DNA from: an uncultured Eubacteriales bacterium
GTDB lineage: Bacteria; Bacillota; Clostridia; Peptostreptococcales; Anaerovoracaceae
Length of the DNA stretch: 8,264 bases
Reading direction: 5' to 3'
Assembly: GCA_900542245.1 (NCBI GenBank)
Contig: UQMQ01000101.1
Coordinates: forward strand, 1 to 8,264
Shown here: positions 1 to 5,500 of the stretch, piece after piece
How the letters are laid out: the number at the start of each line of letters is the position of its first letter
How positions within the stretch are numbered: position 1 is the first letter of the stretch
Notes under the pieces: generated by a model
Databases searched by the model: none
The model's input: the letters and a program-made list of their open reading frames with translations, nothing else
Told to the model about the DNA's origin: nothing
Translations under genes and position numbers: made by a program

Positions 1-194
1 TCGCCTGTGACTGCGTTATACAGTTCGATGGCACGCGCCGGCTCGGAAAAGAGCAGGCAAAAGGTGGAGTCCTTGTGATTGCGGCGCGGCATTTCGCCGA
101 TGCGAGGCTCTGTGACGAGTCCCTCTTGCGGCATGGTATCTGTGTTTTGCTTTTTCTGCGTTGTATCCCTGTTTTTTTCGTTTGTATCGGTCAT
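1..194 (-). CDS. Rpn/PD-(D/E)XK nuclease-like protein, N-terminal fragment (runs off left edge)
   Basis: This is the 5' part of a leftward gene; only 64 full codons lie in the window. The ATG at 192-194 is preceded by a clear AGGAGG seven bases upstream, which fixes the start. Residues 1-40 are polar and highly charged (many T, N, K, D, Q) and look disordered. From residue 41 the sequence KDSTFCLLFSEPARAIELYN followed by AVTG resembles the opening of the Rpn (recombination-promoting nuclease)/PD-(D/E)XK transposase-like family, whose members typically start with KD-x-x-F-x-x-LF and ELYNAL-x-G. Family members are DNA endonucleases that are often multicopy and rapidly evolving in Clostridia. 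The catalytic residues would lie beyond the window edge, so activity cannot be judged. The family call rests on about 24 residues. The gene has its own promoter at 252-280 and is separate from yqeY, whose terminator lies upstream of it. Confidence 0.6.
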   Translation of the reverse strand, partial: MTDTNEKNRDTTQKKQNTDTMPQEGLVTEPRIGEMPRRNHKDSTFCLLFSEPARAIELYNAVTG

Positions 195-251
195 GCGATT
201 TCCTCCTGCTGTGATTTCGAATACTATTTCTTTCATAAATTCTATATTTTT

Positions 252-280
252 ACTATATCACAAGAGGGATTACATTTCAA
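252..280 (-). promoter_or_regulatory. Sigma-A-type promoter for the Rpn-like gene
   Basis: Read on the minus strand, TTGAAA (275-280) and TATAGT (252-257) are separated by exactly 17 bases, each one mismatch from the TTGACA/TATAAT consensus. The surroundings are strongly AT-rich. The predicted start is near 245, giving a leader of about 50 bases before the ATG at 194. Confidence 0.7.
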
Positions 281-390
281 GTTTTTAATTATATTTTTTT
301 ACAGTTATTTTTTGAATAAATTCGCTGGTAATGGAATCATTTAGGATCTCCCCACTCCACGAAGCTTTCCGTCCCGCAGCGCTCGCACAC

Positions 391-437
391 AAAAAAGACC
401 CTCTTCGTCCGGCATTTTTACCGAACGCTTCGGGTCT
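391..437 (-). terminator. Rho-independent terminator of the rpsU-yqeY operon
   Basis: On the minus strand, AGACCC (432-437) pairs with GGGTCT (396-401). An inner CGTTCGG/CCGGACG stem lies inside a small internal loop, and the apical loop is U/A-rich. The hairpin is followed directly by six T residues (391-396). It starts 20 bases past the yqeY stop codon, the expected position for the end of the operon. Confidence 0.75.
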
Positions 438-457
438 CTTTGATTTCATATTTCCTA

Positions 458-907
458 TTATTTTTTTAGAAATGCTTCGACTTCCTTTTTAACATCGCCG
501 CCGTCGGCAAGTCCTTTGACTTTGCCCATCACAGCGCCCATGAGCTTGCCCATGTTCTGCATGCCGCCTTCAATATTCAGGTCAGCTGCAGCGCTCGCAA
601 CGACTTCACGCAGTTTCTCTGCGGAGAGCTGCTCCGGCAGATACCTTTTAAGAATGTCGATTTCTGCCTGATAGGATTCGGCTAAATCTGTTCTTCCGGC
701 TTTTTCAAAATCAGCGAGGGCATCCTTTCTCATCTTTACCTGTTTGGATAAAATTGCAACAATGCCTGCATCGTCCAGCTCCTCCCGGTGGTCGACCTCA
801 TACTGCTTGATCGCCGCCCGCGCGAAACTGATCGTGTTCTTGGCGACCTCATCGTGAGCCTTCATTGCCTCCTTGAAGTCAGCCATCAACTGTTCTTTCA
901 ATGCCAT
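458..907 (-). CDS. yqeY: GatB/YqeY domain-containing protein
   Basis: The 149-residue protein has the normal length of the stand-alone YqeY family. This family is related to the helical tail domain of GatB, the amidotransferase subunit that converts Glu-tRNA(Gln) or Asp-tRNA(Asn). The exact role of free YqeY is not settled. Visible family features are the N-terminal MALKEQLMADFKEAMKA helix, the ILKRYLPEQLS segment near residues 85-95, and the C-terminal glycine/methionine-rich MGKLMGAVMGKVKG segment followed by a D-G-x-x-V-K-K-x-V end. The start is supported by GAGGTGA seven bases upstream. The gene lies 72 bases downstream of rpsU, the usual neighbour in Bacillota, and is probably co-transcribed with it. 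The coding sequence ends in seven A residues running into the TAA stop, followed 20 bases later by the operon terminator. Confidence 0.93.
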   Translation of the reverse strand: MALKEQLMADFKEAMKAHDEVAKNTISFARAAIKQYEVDHREELDDAGIVAILSKQVKMRKDALADFEKAGRTDLAESYQAEIDILKRYLPEQLSAEKLREVVASAAADLNIEGGMQNMGKLMGAVMGKVKGLADGGDVKKEVEAFLKK

Positions 908-928
908 TGATCATTCACCTCGATTCAC

Positions 929-948
929 GAAAACCGCATACGGCTTTC
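929..948 (-). other. Intercistronic hairpin between rpsU and yqeY
   Basis: On the minus strand GAAAGCCG-TATG-CGGTTTTC forms an eight-pair stem (one G-U pair) with a four-base loop, midway in the 72-base gap. No U-run follows, so a full terminator is unlikely. An RNA processing, stability or partial attenuation site is an inference: rpsU is often needed in greater amounts than yqeY. Confidence 0.4.
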
Positions 949-979
949 TCACCGCAGGCAAGAAATGACTGTGCATAGA

Positions 980-1159
980 TTAGTATTTCTTAGCCTTTTT
1001 TCTAGCGGCTTCAGATTTTTTCTTTCTCTTTACGCTTGGTTTTTCGTAATGTTCTCTTTTTCTCAGTTCGCTCATCACGCCATCTCTAGCGCAGGATCTC
1101 TTGAATCTCTTCAGAGCGGATTCCAAACTTTCGTTTTCTCTTACGATTACTTGTGCCAT
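980..1159 (-). CDS. rpsU: 30S ribosomal protein S21
   Basis: This 59-residue basic protein is the small-subunit protein S21. It opens MAQVIVRENESLESALKRFK, continues RSCARDGVMSELRKREHYEKPSVKRKKK, and ends in a K/R/A-rich tail, all typical of the bacterial family (57-71 residues). The ATG at 1157-1159 is preceded by AGGAGGTG at a nine-base distance. An in-frame ATG 14 codons upstream (1199-1201) lacks a ribosome binding site and would add residues not found in S21, so the shorter start is chosen. The gene has its own promoter at 1249-1277 with a leader of about 83 bases. It is followed by yqeY and a terminator, forming a two-gene unit. In the 30S subunit S21 helps mRNA-rRNA pairing at initiation. 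Confidence 0.97.
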   Translation of the reverse strand: MAQVIVRENESLESALKRFKRSCARDGVMSELRKREHYEKPSVKRKKKSEAARKKAKKY

Positions 1160-1248
1160 GTTCCAATTCACCTCCTGACTTTTGCGAAATAGTTCAGCCA
1201 TGAACAGAATGTTTGACTTTGCAATACCGCAAATGTCATGCCGATGAT

Positions 1249-1277
1249 ATTATACACTTTTTGGACGGATTGCGCAA
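1249..1277 (-). promoter_or_regulatory. Promoter of rpsU-yqeY
   Basis: On the minus strand a perfect TATAAT (1249-1254) lies 17 bases from TTGCGC (1272-1277). Only the TTG of the -35 matches consensus, but the spacing is ideal. The predicted start is near 1242. The 83-base leader contains a small TTTGC/GCAAA hairpin (about 1219-1234) before the ribosome binding site. Confidence 0.7.
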
Positions 1278-1292
1278 GTTTTTTCTTTGCGA

Positions 1293-1395
1293 TTTCGCTA
1301 GGTTTCGCAAGAAAGTTTCGCCGCAGTCTCCTGCGAAAAGCTTTCTGTGTCCTGTCGTGTCCTGTTTTGCACCCTGTTTCACATCCTATTTTGTG
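1293..1395. repeat. Short direct repeats between the PHP gene and rpsU
   Basis: TTTCGC occurs three times at 1293, 1303 and 1316, just upstream of the rpsU -35. A separate set of degenerate 10-12-base units beginning CCTGT/CCTAT lies at 1351, 1361, 1373 and 1385. An imperfect hairpin (1311-1345, core CGCAG-TCTC-CTGCG) sits between the two. No U-run follows it, so it is not a convincing terminator for the PHP gene. Confidence 0.4.
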
Positions 1396-2291
1396 TGAAG
1401 ATGTCCCAGATGCGCGAGTTTTTTGAAACGGTATTTGCGGTACGGTGCAAACAGCGCCCCTAAGCCGCGGTTATATACCTTGAATCCCCAGACGCTGTAA
1501 AACGCGTCCTTCATCTCCGCCTTGCGCGTGCGTTCGCGCTCCTGTCCGCCGCAACCGACAAGCTTCCCTTCGCGGATCGCCGCGATCAGATCATCATTGC
1601 AGGTGATATCCCGGTTGATCAACGTATAAGCCATGCCGACATAAGCCTCGTTATGTGCGTCAGAGCCTCCGGTGCAAGGCTTGCCCAGCTTCTCACCCAA
1701 CAGCTGCGCCAGACGGTTGGATTCCGTCTTTTCGCAGGTATTGAAGCCCTCGACGAAGTCCACCTTCTGCAGGAGCTGCGGCTTGCTCTTGATCTTTTTG
1801 AAAAACATCGCGCTCGAGCTGCGCTGCCCGAACGGATGCGCCGGACCCAGAACACCGCCGAACCGATGTACGATATAAATCAGACGCTCCGCGGACATGC
1901 CCCGGATCTGCAGAAGCCGCAGCTTGACATGATCCGGCATGATCACGATGAAATGACCCGCGTCCTTGGTATCATATTCGATACCGGCCAGCACACAAAA
2001 CTTTTTCGGTTCGCTTCCTTCCTCTGTCTGCTGTTTCGTCGGTACGATATGAAAGGTTTCTTCCAGTGTTTTCTCGATTTTCTTTTCCAGCTGTTCCTCC
2101 ATCTGCTCGATAGGCCAAAAGGATCTGCCGTTTTTGCGCATCCATTTGTGATAGCCCTTGTACGAGTCGTGGTCGGTGACCAGCATGCCATCGAATCCCT
2201 GAGCCGAGAGCAGCTCGATGTATCTCTCTACACTGACACTTGCGTCGATGGAGCCCGCCTTTGTGTGACAGTGCATGTCAAATTTCATCAT
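1386..2291 (-). CDS. PHP-domain metal-dependent phosphoesterase
   Basis: The 301-residue protein carries the metal-binding motifs of the PHP (polymerase and histidinol phosphatase) superfamily in order: D5-x-H7-x-H9 at the very N-terminus, D40-H41-D42, GIEYD with E105, H113, PAHPFG with H152, and GGSDAH with D211 and H213. Members hydrolyse phosphoester bonds using a cluster of metal ions; the substrate here is not identifiable. A charged, helix-prone insertion (about residues 52-98) separates the second and third motifs. No signal peptide is seen, so the protein is probably cytosolic. The start must be at ATG 2291 or the adjacent ATG 2288: an in-frame TAA lies only four codons upstream and the HxH motif follows at once. 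There is no Shine-Dalgarno sequence, while a -10 element sits directly upstream (see 2298-2306). It lies 75 bases after the HIT gene in the same direction. Confidence 0.85.
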   Translation of the reverse strand: MMKFDMHCHTKAGSIDASVSVERYIELLSAQGFDGMLVTDHDSYKGYHKWMRKNGRSFWPIEQMEEQLEKKIEKTLEETFHIVPTKQQTEEGSEPKKFCVLAGIEYDTKDAGHFIVIMPDHVKLRLLQIRGMSAERLIYIVHRFGGVLGPAHPFGQRSSSAMFFKKIKSKPQLLQKVDFVEGFNTCEKTESNRLAQLLGEKLGKPCTGGSDAHNEAYVGMAYTLINRDITCNDDLIAAIREGKLVGCGGQERERTRKAEMKDAFYSVWGFKVYNRGLGALFAPYRKYRFKKLAHLGHLHTK

Positions 2292-2297
2292 ACATCT

Positions 2298-2306
2298 ATA
2301 TTACCA
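2298..2306 (-). promoter_or_regulatory. Extended -10 element giving a probable leaderless PHP transcript
   Basis: On the minus strand TGG-TAATAT (TGN plus a -10 hexamer) occupies 2298-2306. Counting the usual spacing from the -10 places +1 at base 2291, the A of the PHP start codon. No good -35 is present, as expected for extended -10 promoters. Leaderless use is inferred. Confidence 0.45.
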
Positions 2307-2366
2307 CAATTCCACAGCAGTGGCGCAGTTTTTTTCATTTTTCCTAAATTTTCTTTTTTGTACTGA

Positions 2367-2720
2367 TTACTCCTGCTTCGGGAACGGCGGCCAGCCCATT
2401 GCCTGCTTGCCGATCACGTGGAAATGCAGGTGTTTAACGGTCTGGAATGCGTCCTCGCCGTTGTTGATGACCACGCGGTAGCCGTTCTCCAGTCCGAGAT
2501 CACGCGCGATATCCTTGATCTTGCACAGCAGATAGCCGAGCAGCTCGCGATCCTCGTCTGTCGTCGCGTCCAGCGAGGTGATATGCTTTTTCGGGATCAC
2601 CAGCACATGCACCGGCGCCTGCGGGTCCAGATCGTGGAAAGCGATGATCTTGTCATCCTCGTATGCAATATTAGATGGAATTTCCTTGCCTGCAATCATG
2701 CAGAATACACAGTCGCTCAT
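2367..2720 (-). CDS. HIT family protein (HinT-like nucleotide hydrolase)
   Basis: The 117-residue protein matches the histidine triad family in length and layout. An N-terminal C4-x-x-C7 pair (DCVFCMI) and GKEIPSNIAYED lead into HDLDPQAPVHVLVIPKKH. The active-site triad H97-L-H99-F-H101-V-I follows near the C-terminus, and the protein ends in GWPPFP, as in the PKCI/HinT branch. Such enzymes hydrolyse purine phosphoramidates such as AMP-lysine or AMP-NH2 in the cytosol. The chosen ATG (2718-2720) overlaps the mtaB stop codon as ATGA, with AAGGAGA nine bases upstream inside mtaB. Translational coupling is therefore expected. A longer reading to 2783 lies entirely inside mtaB, adds 21 non-family residues, and was not used. 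Confidence 0.93.
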   Translation of the reverse strand: MSDCVFCMIAGKEIPSNIAYEDDKIIAFHDLDPQAPVHVLVIPKKHITSLDATTDEDRELLGYLLCKIKDIARDLGLENGYRVVINNGEDAFQTVKHLHFHVIGKQAMGWPPFPKQE

Positions 2721-4057
2721 GGTAAAATTTCTCCTTTCAATCCGTCTTGATATAATGTCAAAAGCTTTACTTTTTGGAAACAATTGAAGTCCGCAGCACT
2801 GCCGCGGGCATAGACCTTGACGTAATTCTCCGCATAGCCGCAGATGAGCCCTGCTTCGTCTGCCGCCTCCTCAAATAACACAGTCCGCACCTCGCCGATG
2901 CTTTCACCCAGGAAAATCTCTGCCGCGCGCTCTCCGGCTTCGATCAGTGCTGTCACGCGCTCGTTTTTCACTTCGCCGGGCACTTGATTTTTCATCTCAC
3001 AGGCCGCCGTTCCCTCGCGTTTGGAATACTTGAAGGCATGCACCTTGAGGAATCCCGCCTCCTTGACGATGCGCACGCTGTCCGCAAAGTCCGCGTCGGT
3101 CTCTCCCGGAAATCCGCAGATGATATCCGTCGTAATGCCGTAATGCGGGTCATGCGCCTTGAGGACGCGCACGATGTCCAGATAGTCTGCGCGGCTGTAA
3201 TGCCGATGCATCGCCTGCAGGACCGCGTCGCTGCCGCTCTGGATCGAAAGATGCAGATGCGGACAAAGCTTTTCATATTGCAGCAGGCGCTTGACATAAT
3301 CCGCGTTGACCACCGTCGGCTCCAGCGAGCTGAGCCGGATACGAAAGTCTCCGTCCAAAGCGTTCAGCCTGCTGATGATGATCTCGATGCCATGCATCCC
3401 TGCCGCCTGCTCCGCAGCCGTCAGCGGATAAGCGAAAGCCTCCTCGGTACCGTAGAGTGCTGTATTGATGCCGGTCAGCACCAGCTCCCTGAACCCATGT
3501 GCAAGCAGCGTCTCTGCCTCCAGCACGATCTCCTGCGGGTCGCGGCTGCGCACCTGCCCGCGCGCAAACGGAATCAGGCAATACGAACAGAATCTGTTGC
3601 AGCCCTCCTGGATCTTGATATAGGCGCGGGTGCGGGAATCCATCGACGTGATGATGCCCTGATCGTGATACGAGGTCAGCGCATCGTATGCTAAAATATG
3701 CTTCTGTTTTTGATGGTCCGCCAGATATTCACTGACGTACTGCACCAGATGATTTTTTTCTCCGGTTCCGGCGACGATGTCCACCTCCGGCAGCGCCGCG
3801 ACCTCCTCCGGTTTGACCTGCGCATAGCAGCCGGTCACCGCGACAACAGCCTGCGGGCACTGTTTTTTCATGCGGCGGATATACTGCCGCGACTTGCGGT
3901 CCGCAAGATTCGTTACCGTACAGGTATTGATGATATAGACGTCTGCAGGGTCCTCCTCGCCGGTGATCTCGTAACCTGCTTTGCGAAACTGTTCCTTCAT
4001 GGCCTCGGTTTCGTATTGGTTGACCTTGCAGCCCAATGTATGAAATGCAGCCTTCAT
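2717..4057 (-). CDS. mtaB: tRNA (N6-threonylcarbamoyladenosine(37)-C2)-methylthiotransferase MtaB
   Basis: This 446-residue radical-SAM enzyme adds a methylthio group to t6A37 of tRNAs reading ANN codons, giving ms2t6A. The N-terminal UPF0004 domain has the three cluster-binding cysteines C10 (HTLGCKVNQYE), C46 (NTCTVTN) and C77 (VTGCYAQ). The radical-SAM C153-x3-C157-x2-C160 motif is in EGCNRFCSYC. GFPGE near residues 315-319 and a C-terminal TRAM-like segment (about 385-446) complete the family layout. The HTLGCKVNQYE opening separates MtaB from MiaB and RimO, which have different sequences around the first cysteine. The ATG at 4055-4057 has AAGGAGG five bases upstream. The gene has its own promoter (4122-4149) and leads an apparent unit with the HIT gene, which overlaps it by four bases. 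Confidence 0.95.
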   Translation of the reverse strand: MKAAFHTLGCKVNQYETEAMKEQFRKAGYEITGEEDPADVYIINTCTVTNLADRKSRQYIRRMKKQCPQAVVAVTGCYAQVKPEEVAALPEVDIVAGTGEKNHLVQYVSEYLADHQKQKHILAYDALTSYHDQGIITSMDSRTRAYIKIQEGCNRFCSYCLIPFARGQVRSRDPQEIVLEAETLLAHGFRELVLTGINTALYGTEEAFAYPLTAAEQAAGMHGIEIIISRLNALDGDFRIRLSSLEPTVVNADYVKRLLQYEKLCPHLHLSIQSGSDAVLQAMHRHYSRADYLDIVRVLKAHDPHYGITTDIICGFPGETDADFADSVRIVKEAGFLKVHAFKYSKREGTAACEMKNQVPGEVKNERVTALIEAGERAAEIFLGESIGEVRTVLFEEAADEAGLICGYAENYVKVYARGSAADFNCFQKVKLLTLYQDGLKGEILP

Positions 4058-4082
4058 CCGGGCCTCCTTGCTTTTTGCTGTC

Positions 4083-4117
4083 TTGTATCTGTACCTTCAG
4101 TTGACAAGCAGATACAA
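4083..4117. promoter_or_regulatory. 9+9 bp inverted repeat in the mtaB/deacetylase divergent region
   Basis: TTGTATCTG (4083-4091) and CAGATACAA (4109-4117) are perfect inverted copies separated by 17 bases. The spacer contains the TTGACA -35 of the rightward promoter. The right arm coincides with the predicted start of the mtaB transcript, so in mtaB mRNA it would form a 5'-terminal stem-loop. It may instead be a DNA operator serving both directions. The sequence does not decide between these. Confidence 0.5.
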
Positions 4118-4129
4118 AGCTATTTTAAC
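4101..4129 (+). promoter_or_regulatory. Candidate promoter for the polysaccharide deacetylase gene
   Basis: A perfect TTGACA (4101-4106) is followed after 17 bases by TTTAAC (4124-4129), a 4/6 match to TATAAT. The predicted start near 4136 gives a 90-base leader. The -10 region overlaps that of the opposing mtaB promoter, so the two could compete. Confidence 0.4.
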
Positions 4130-4149
4130 ACAAAATCCGCGCTTCGCAA
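4122..4149 (-). promoter_or_regulatory. Promoter of mtaB
   Basis: On the minus strand TTGCGA (4144-4149) and TAAAAT (4122-4127) are 16 bases apart. TGT directly precedes the -10, giving an extended -10 form. Transcription would begin near 4115, at the edge of the 9+9 bp inverted repeat. Confidence 0.55.
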
Positions 4150-4225
4150 AGCCTTCCCACTTCTTTTTTTCACGCCGCCGCATAAATTATTACCAGCCGC
4201 ATACGGCAGAAAGGTACGATCTCTT

Positions 4226-5173
4226 ATGAAAATCACGAAACTCGATTATCTGCTTTTGCTATTTCTGGCTCTGCTGCTGGCCGCAGGGCTCTGGTCCTAT
4301 GCGCAGGCCTGCAAGCGGGCTGTCATCGTGCTGCGCACGCCGTCCCCTGCCGCTGCAGCCGCTGTTTTCAGTGAAACTGCACCGATGATTCCGGCGCCCC
4401 TCCCTGCTGACAGCCGGGAGTCTATCAAGCTGCCGATCCTGATGTATCATGGTATTGCAGGCAGCAGCACAGAAGAAAGCGAATATTTCATCAAGGCAGC
4501 GCGTCTCGAAAGCGACCTCAAGTGGCTGCGGGACAACGGCTACACGACCATCCTGCCCTCGCAGATGATCGCCTACGCGGTAAACGGCGCTAGGCTGCCG
4601 CAAAAGCCAGTCATTCTGAGCTTTGACGATGGCTACTGCAACAACTACACTTACGCTTTCCCGCTGCTGCAAAAATATCAAGCCAAGGCGGTGATCGCGC
4701 TGATCGGTGCGGAGTCCGCGCGCAGCTCCGATGACATCTACCGGGTACCGGCCTCCTGCACCCTCTCCTGGGGCGAGATCGCGCTGATGAATGCGTCCGG
4801 TCTCGTGGAATTTGCCAGCCACACCTATAACCTGCACCATATCGAAAAGAGCCGCAAGGGCGCGGACCGCAAGCCGGGCGAATCGCTCGAGGACTATACC
4901 CGCGTGCTGACTGACGATCTGCAAAGAAATCAAGACGCCATCGCGGCAGCGATCGGCAAGCCGCCGCAGGTCTTCGCCTGGCCTTACGGCGCCTATCCGG
5001 CTGACAAATCGGCTGACTCCATTCTCAAAGCAGTCGGCATCCGGGCGTCCTTCACCTCCTACCAGCATACCTCCGAGCTCCGGCGCGGCGATGCGGATTC
5101 TCTGTTCGGGCTCGGCCGCTATCTGCGCACCCCGCAGTTCGACATTGCAAAAATTGCCGAAAACGCGGATTGA
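4226..5173 (+). CDS. Membrane-anchored polysaccharide deacetylase (CE4 / PgaB-like NodB fold)
   Basis: The 315-residue product begins with a basic residue pair and a hydrophobic stretch (about residues 8-27) without a clear cleavage site, so it is probably membrane-tethered with the enzyme outside. A proline/alanine-rich linker (37-65) follows. The deacetylase domain shows LPILMYHGI (H75), the metal/catalytic motif S-F-D134-D135-G136-Y, ASHTYNLHH with H199 and H204, and AWPYGAY (253-255). This set matches carbohydrate esterase family 4, closest in style to PgaB/IcaB-type enzymes that remove N-acetyl groups from surface glucosamine polymers or peptidoglycan. The exact substrate is unknown. The start is ATG 4226, with AAAGG about 11 bases upstream, a rather distant site. 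The frame stays open far upstream, but that part is antisense to mtaB. No convincing terminator follows. Confidence 0.85.
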   Translation: MKITKLDYLLLLFLALLLAAGLWSYAQACKRAVIVLRTPSPAAAAAVFSETAPMIPAPLPADSRESIKLPILMYHGIAGSSTEESEYFIKAARLESDLKWLRDNGYTTILPSQMIAYAVNGARLPQKPVILSFDDGYCNNYTYAFPLLQKYQAKAVIALIGAESARSSDDIYRVPASCTLSWGEIALMNASGLVEFASHTYNLHHIEKSRKGADRKPGESLEDYTRVLTDDLQRNQDAIAAAIGKPPQVFAWPYGAYPADKSADSILKAVGIRASFTSYQHTSELRRGDADSLFGLGRYLRTPQFDIAKIAENAD

Positions 5174-5236
5174 AGAGATTTTCTCGGGCGTTCACAAAAT
5201 TCTCTAAAGTTTATGCTTTTATTTTCCTTGCTTTTC

Positions 5237-5245
5237 TGTTAGAAT
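5237..5245 (+). promoter_or_regulatory. Extended -10 promoter for the membrane-protein/DtxR pair
   Basis: TGT-TAGAAT (5237-5245) fits an extended -10. The -35 region (TTTTAT) is poor. The predicted start near 5252 falls inside a small dyad, AGAAG-CACA-CTTCT (5249-5262), which could be an operator or a 5' hairpin. It does not resemble the known DtxR or MntR boxes. Confidence 0.45.
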
Positions 5246-5296
5246 AAAAGAAGCACACTTCTGTAAAAATCCAAGATAGCCAAGGGGGAATCTAAC

Positions 5297-5488
5297 ATGA
5301 AGCAGAATGCAAAGCATGCAAAAAATACAAGGAAAGAAAAAAATCGTGATACCGTTGAAGTGCGTGTGAACGTCGACGTTTCTAAAATCGTGAGAAACGC
5401 AGCCGTCGCAGGGGTCTTCATCGTCGGTATCATTTTTGGCTGCAGCACCTATCGCAAAATGCTGGAATGGCAAAAAGATGACAAATAG
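5297..5488 (+). CDS. Small single-pass membrane protein of unknown function
   Basis: I do not recognise this 63-residue protein. It has a strongly basic N-terminus (residues 1-17, rich in K, N and R), an alternating charged/valine segment (DTVEVRVNVDVSKIV, 18-32), one probable membrane helix (about 34-51, including C49), and a short charged tail ending KDDK. By the positive-inside rule the N-terminus should be cytosolic. The GC at the end of the helix is not a lipobox because it lies too far from the N-terminus. AAGGGGG eight bases before the ATG is a strong ribosome binding site, which favours a real gene. The next gene, a DtxR-like repressor, starts 12 bases after the stop, so the two are almost certainly one transcript. 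A role linked to metal sensing or transport is possible but unproven. Confidence 0.72.
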   Translation: MKQNAKHAKNTRKEKNRDTVEVRVNVDVSKIVRNAAVAGVFIVGIIFGCSTYRKMLEWQKDDK

Positions 5489-5500
5489 GGAGGCTCGTAT

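Noticed and set aside
417..475. A7 run at the yqeY stop codon as a programmed frameshift site
   Set aside because: The -1 frame stays open for a while, but the peptide has no recognisable features and the run lies at the natural end of a full-length protein just before the terminator.
934..944. CCGCATACGGC shared between 934-944 and 4197-4207
   Set aside because: An 11-base match is expected several times by chance in a window of this size, and the flanks do not match.
2309..2334. CCAC-AGCA-GTGG hairpin followed by a T-run on the plus strand as a terminator
   Set aside because: The stem has only four pairs, five bases intervene before the T-run, and no plus-strand gene ends here. On the minus strand no U-run follows.
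1653..2366. 237-codon open frame on the plus strand
   Set aside because: It is antisense to the PHP gene, which has a full set of metal-binding motifs; this frame has none.
2984..3694. 236-codon open frame on the plus strand
   Set aside because: It is antisense to mtaB, whose radical-SAM motifs are intact; the frame has no recognisable content.
3698..4225. Upstream open extension of the deacetylase frame (would give a 491-residue protein)
   Set aside because: It is antisense to the start of mtaB and crosses the divergent promoters. A signal-anchor-like N-terminus begins at ATG 4226, and the upstream residues show no domain.
4259..5068. 269-codon open frame on the minus strand
   Set aside because: It is the antisense shadow of the deacetylase gene, arising from GC-rich codons. 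It has no family resemblance and no ribosome binding site context.
5171..5215. AGAGATTTT/AAAATTCTCT inverted repeat as the deacetylase terminator
   Set aside because: The stem is AT-rich and bulged and is not followed by a U-run; too weak to call.
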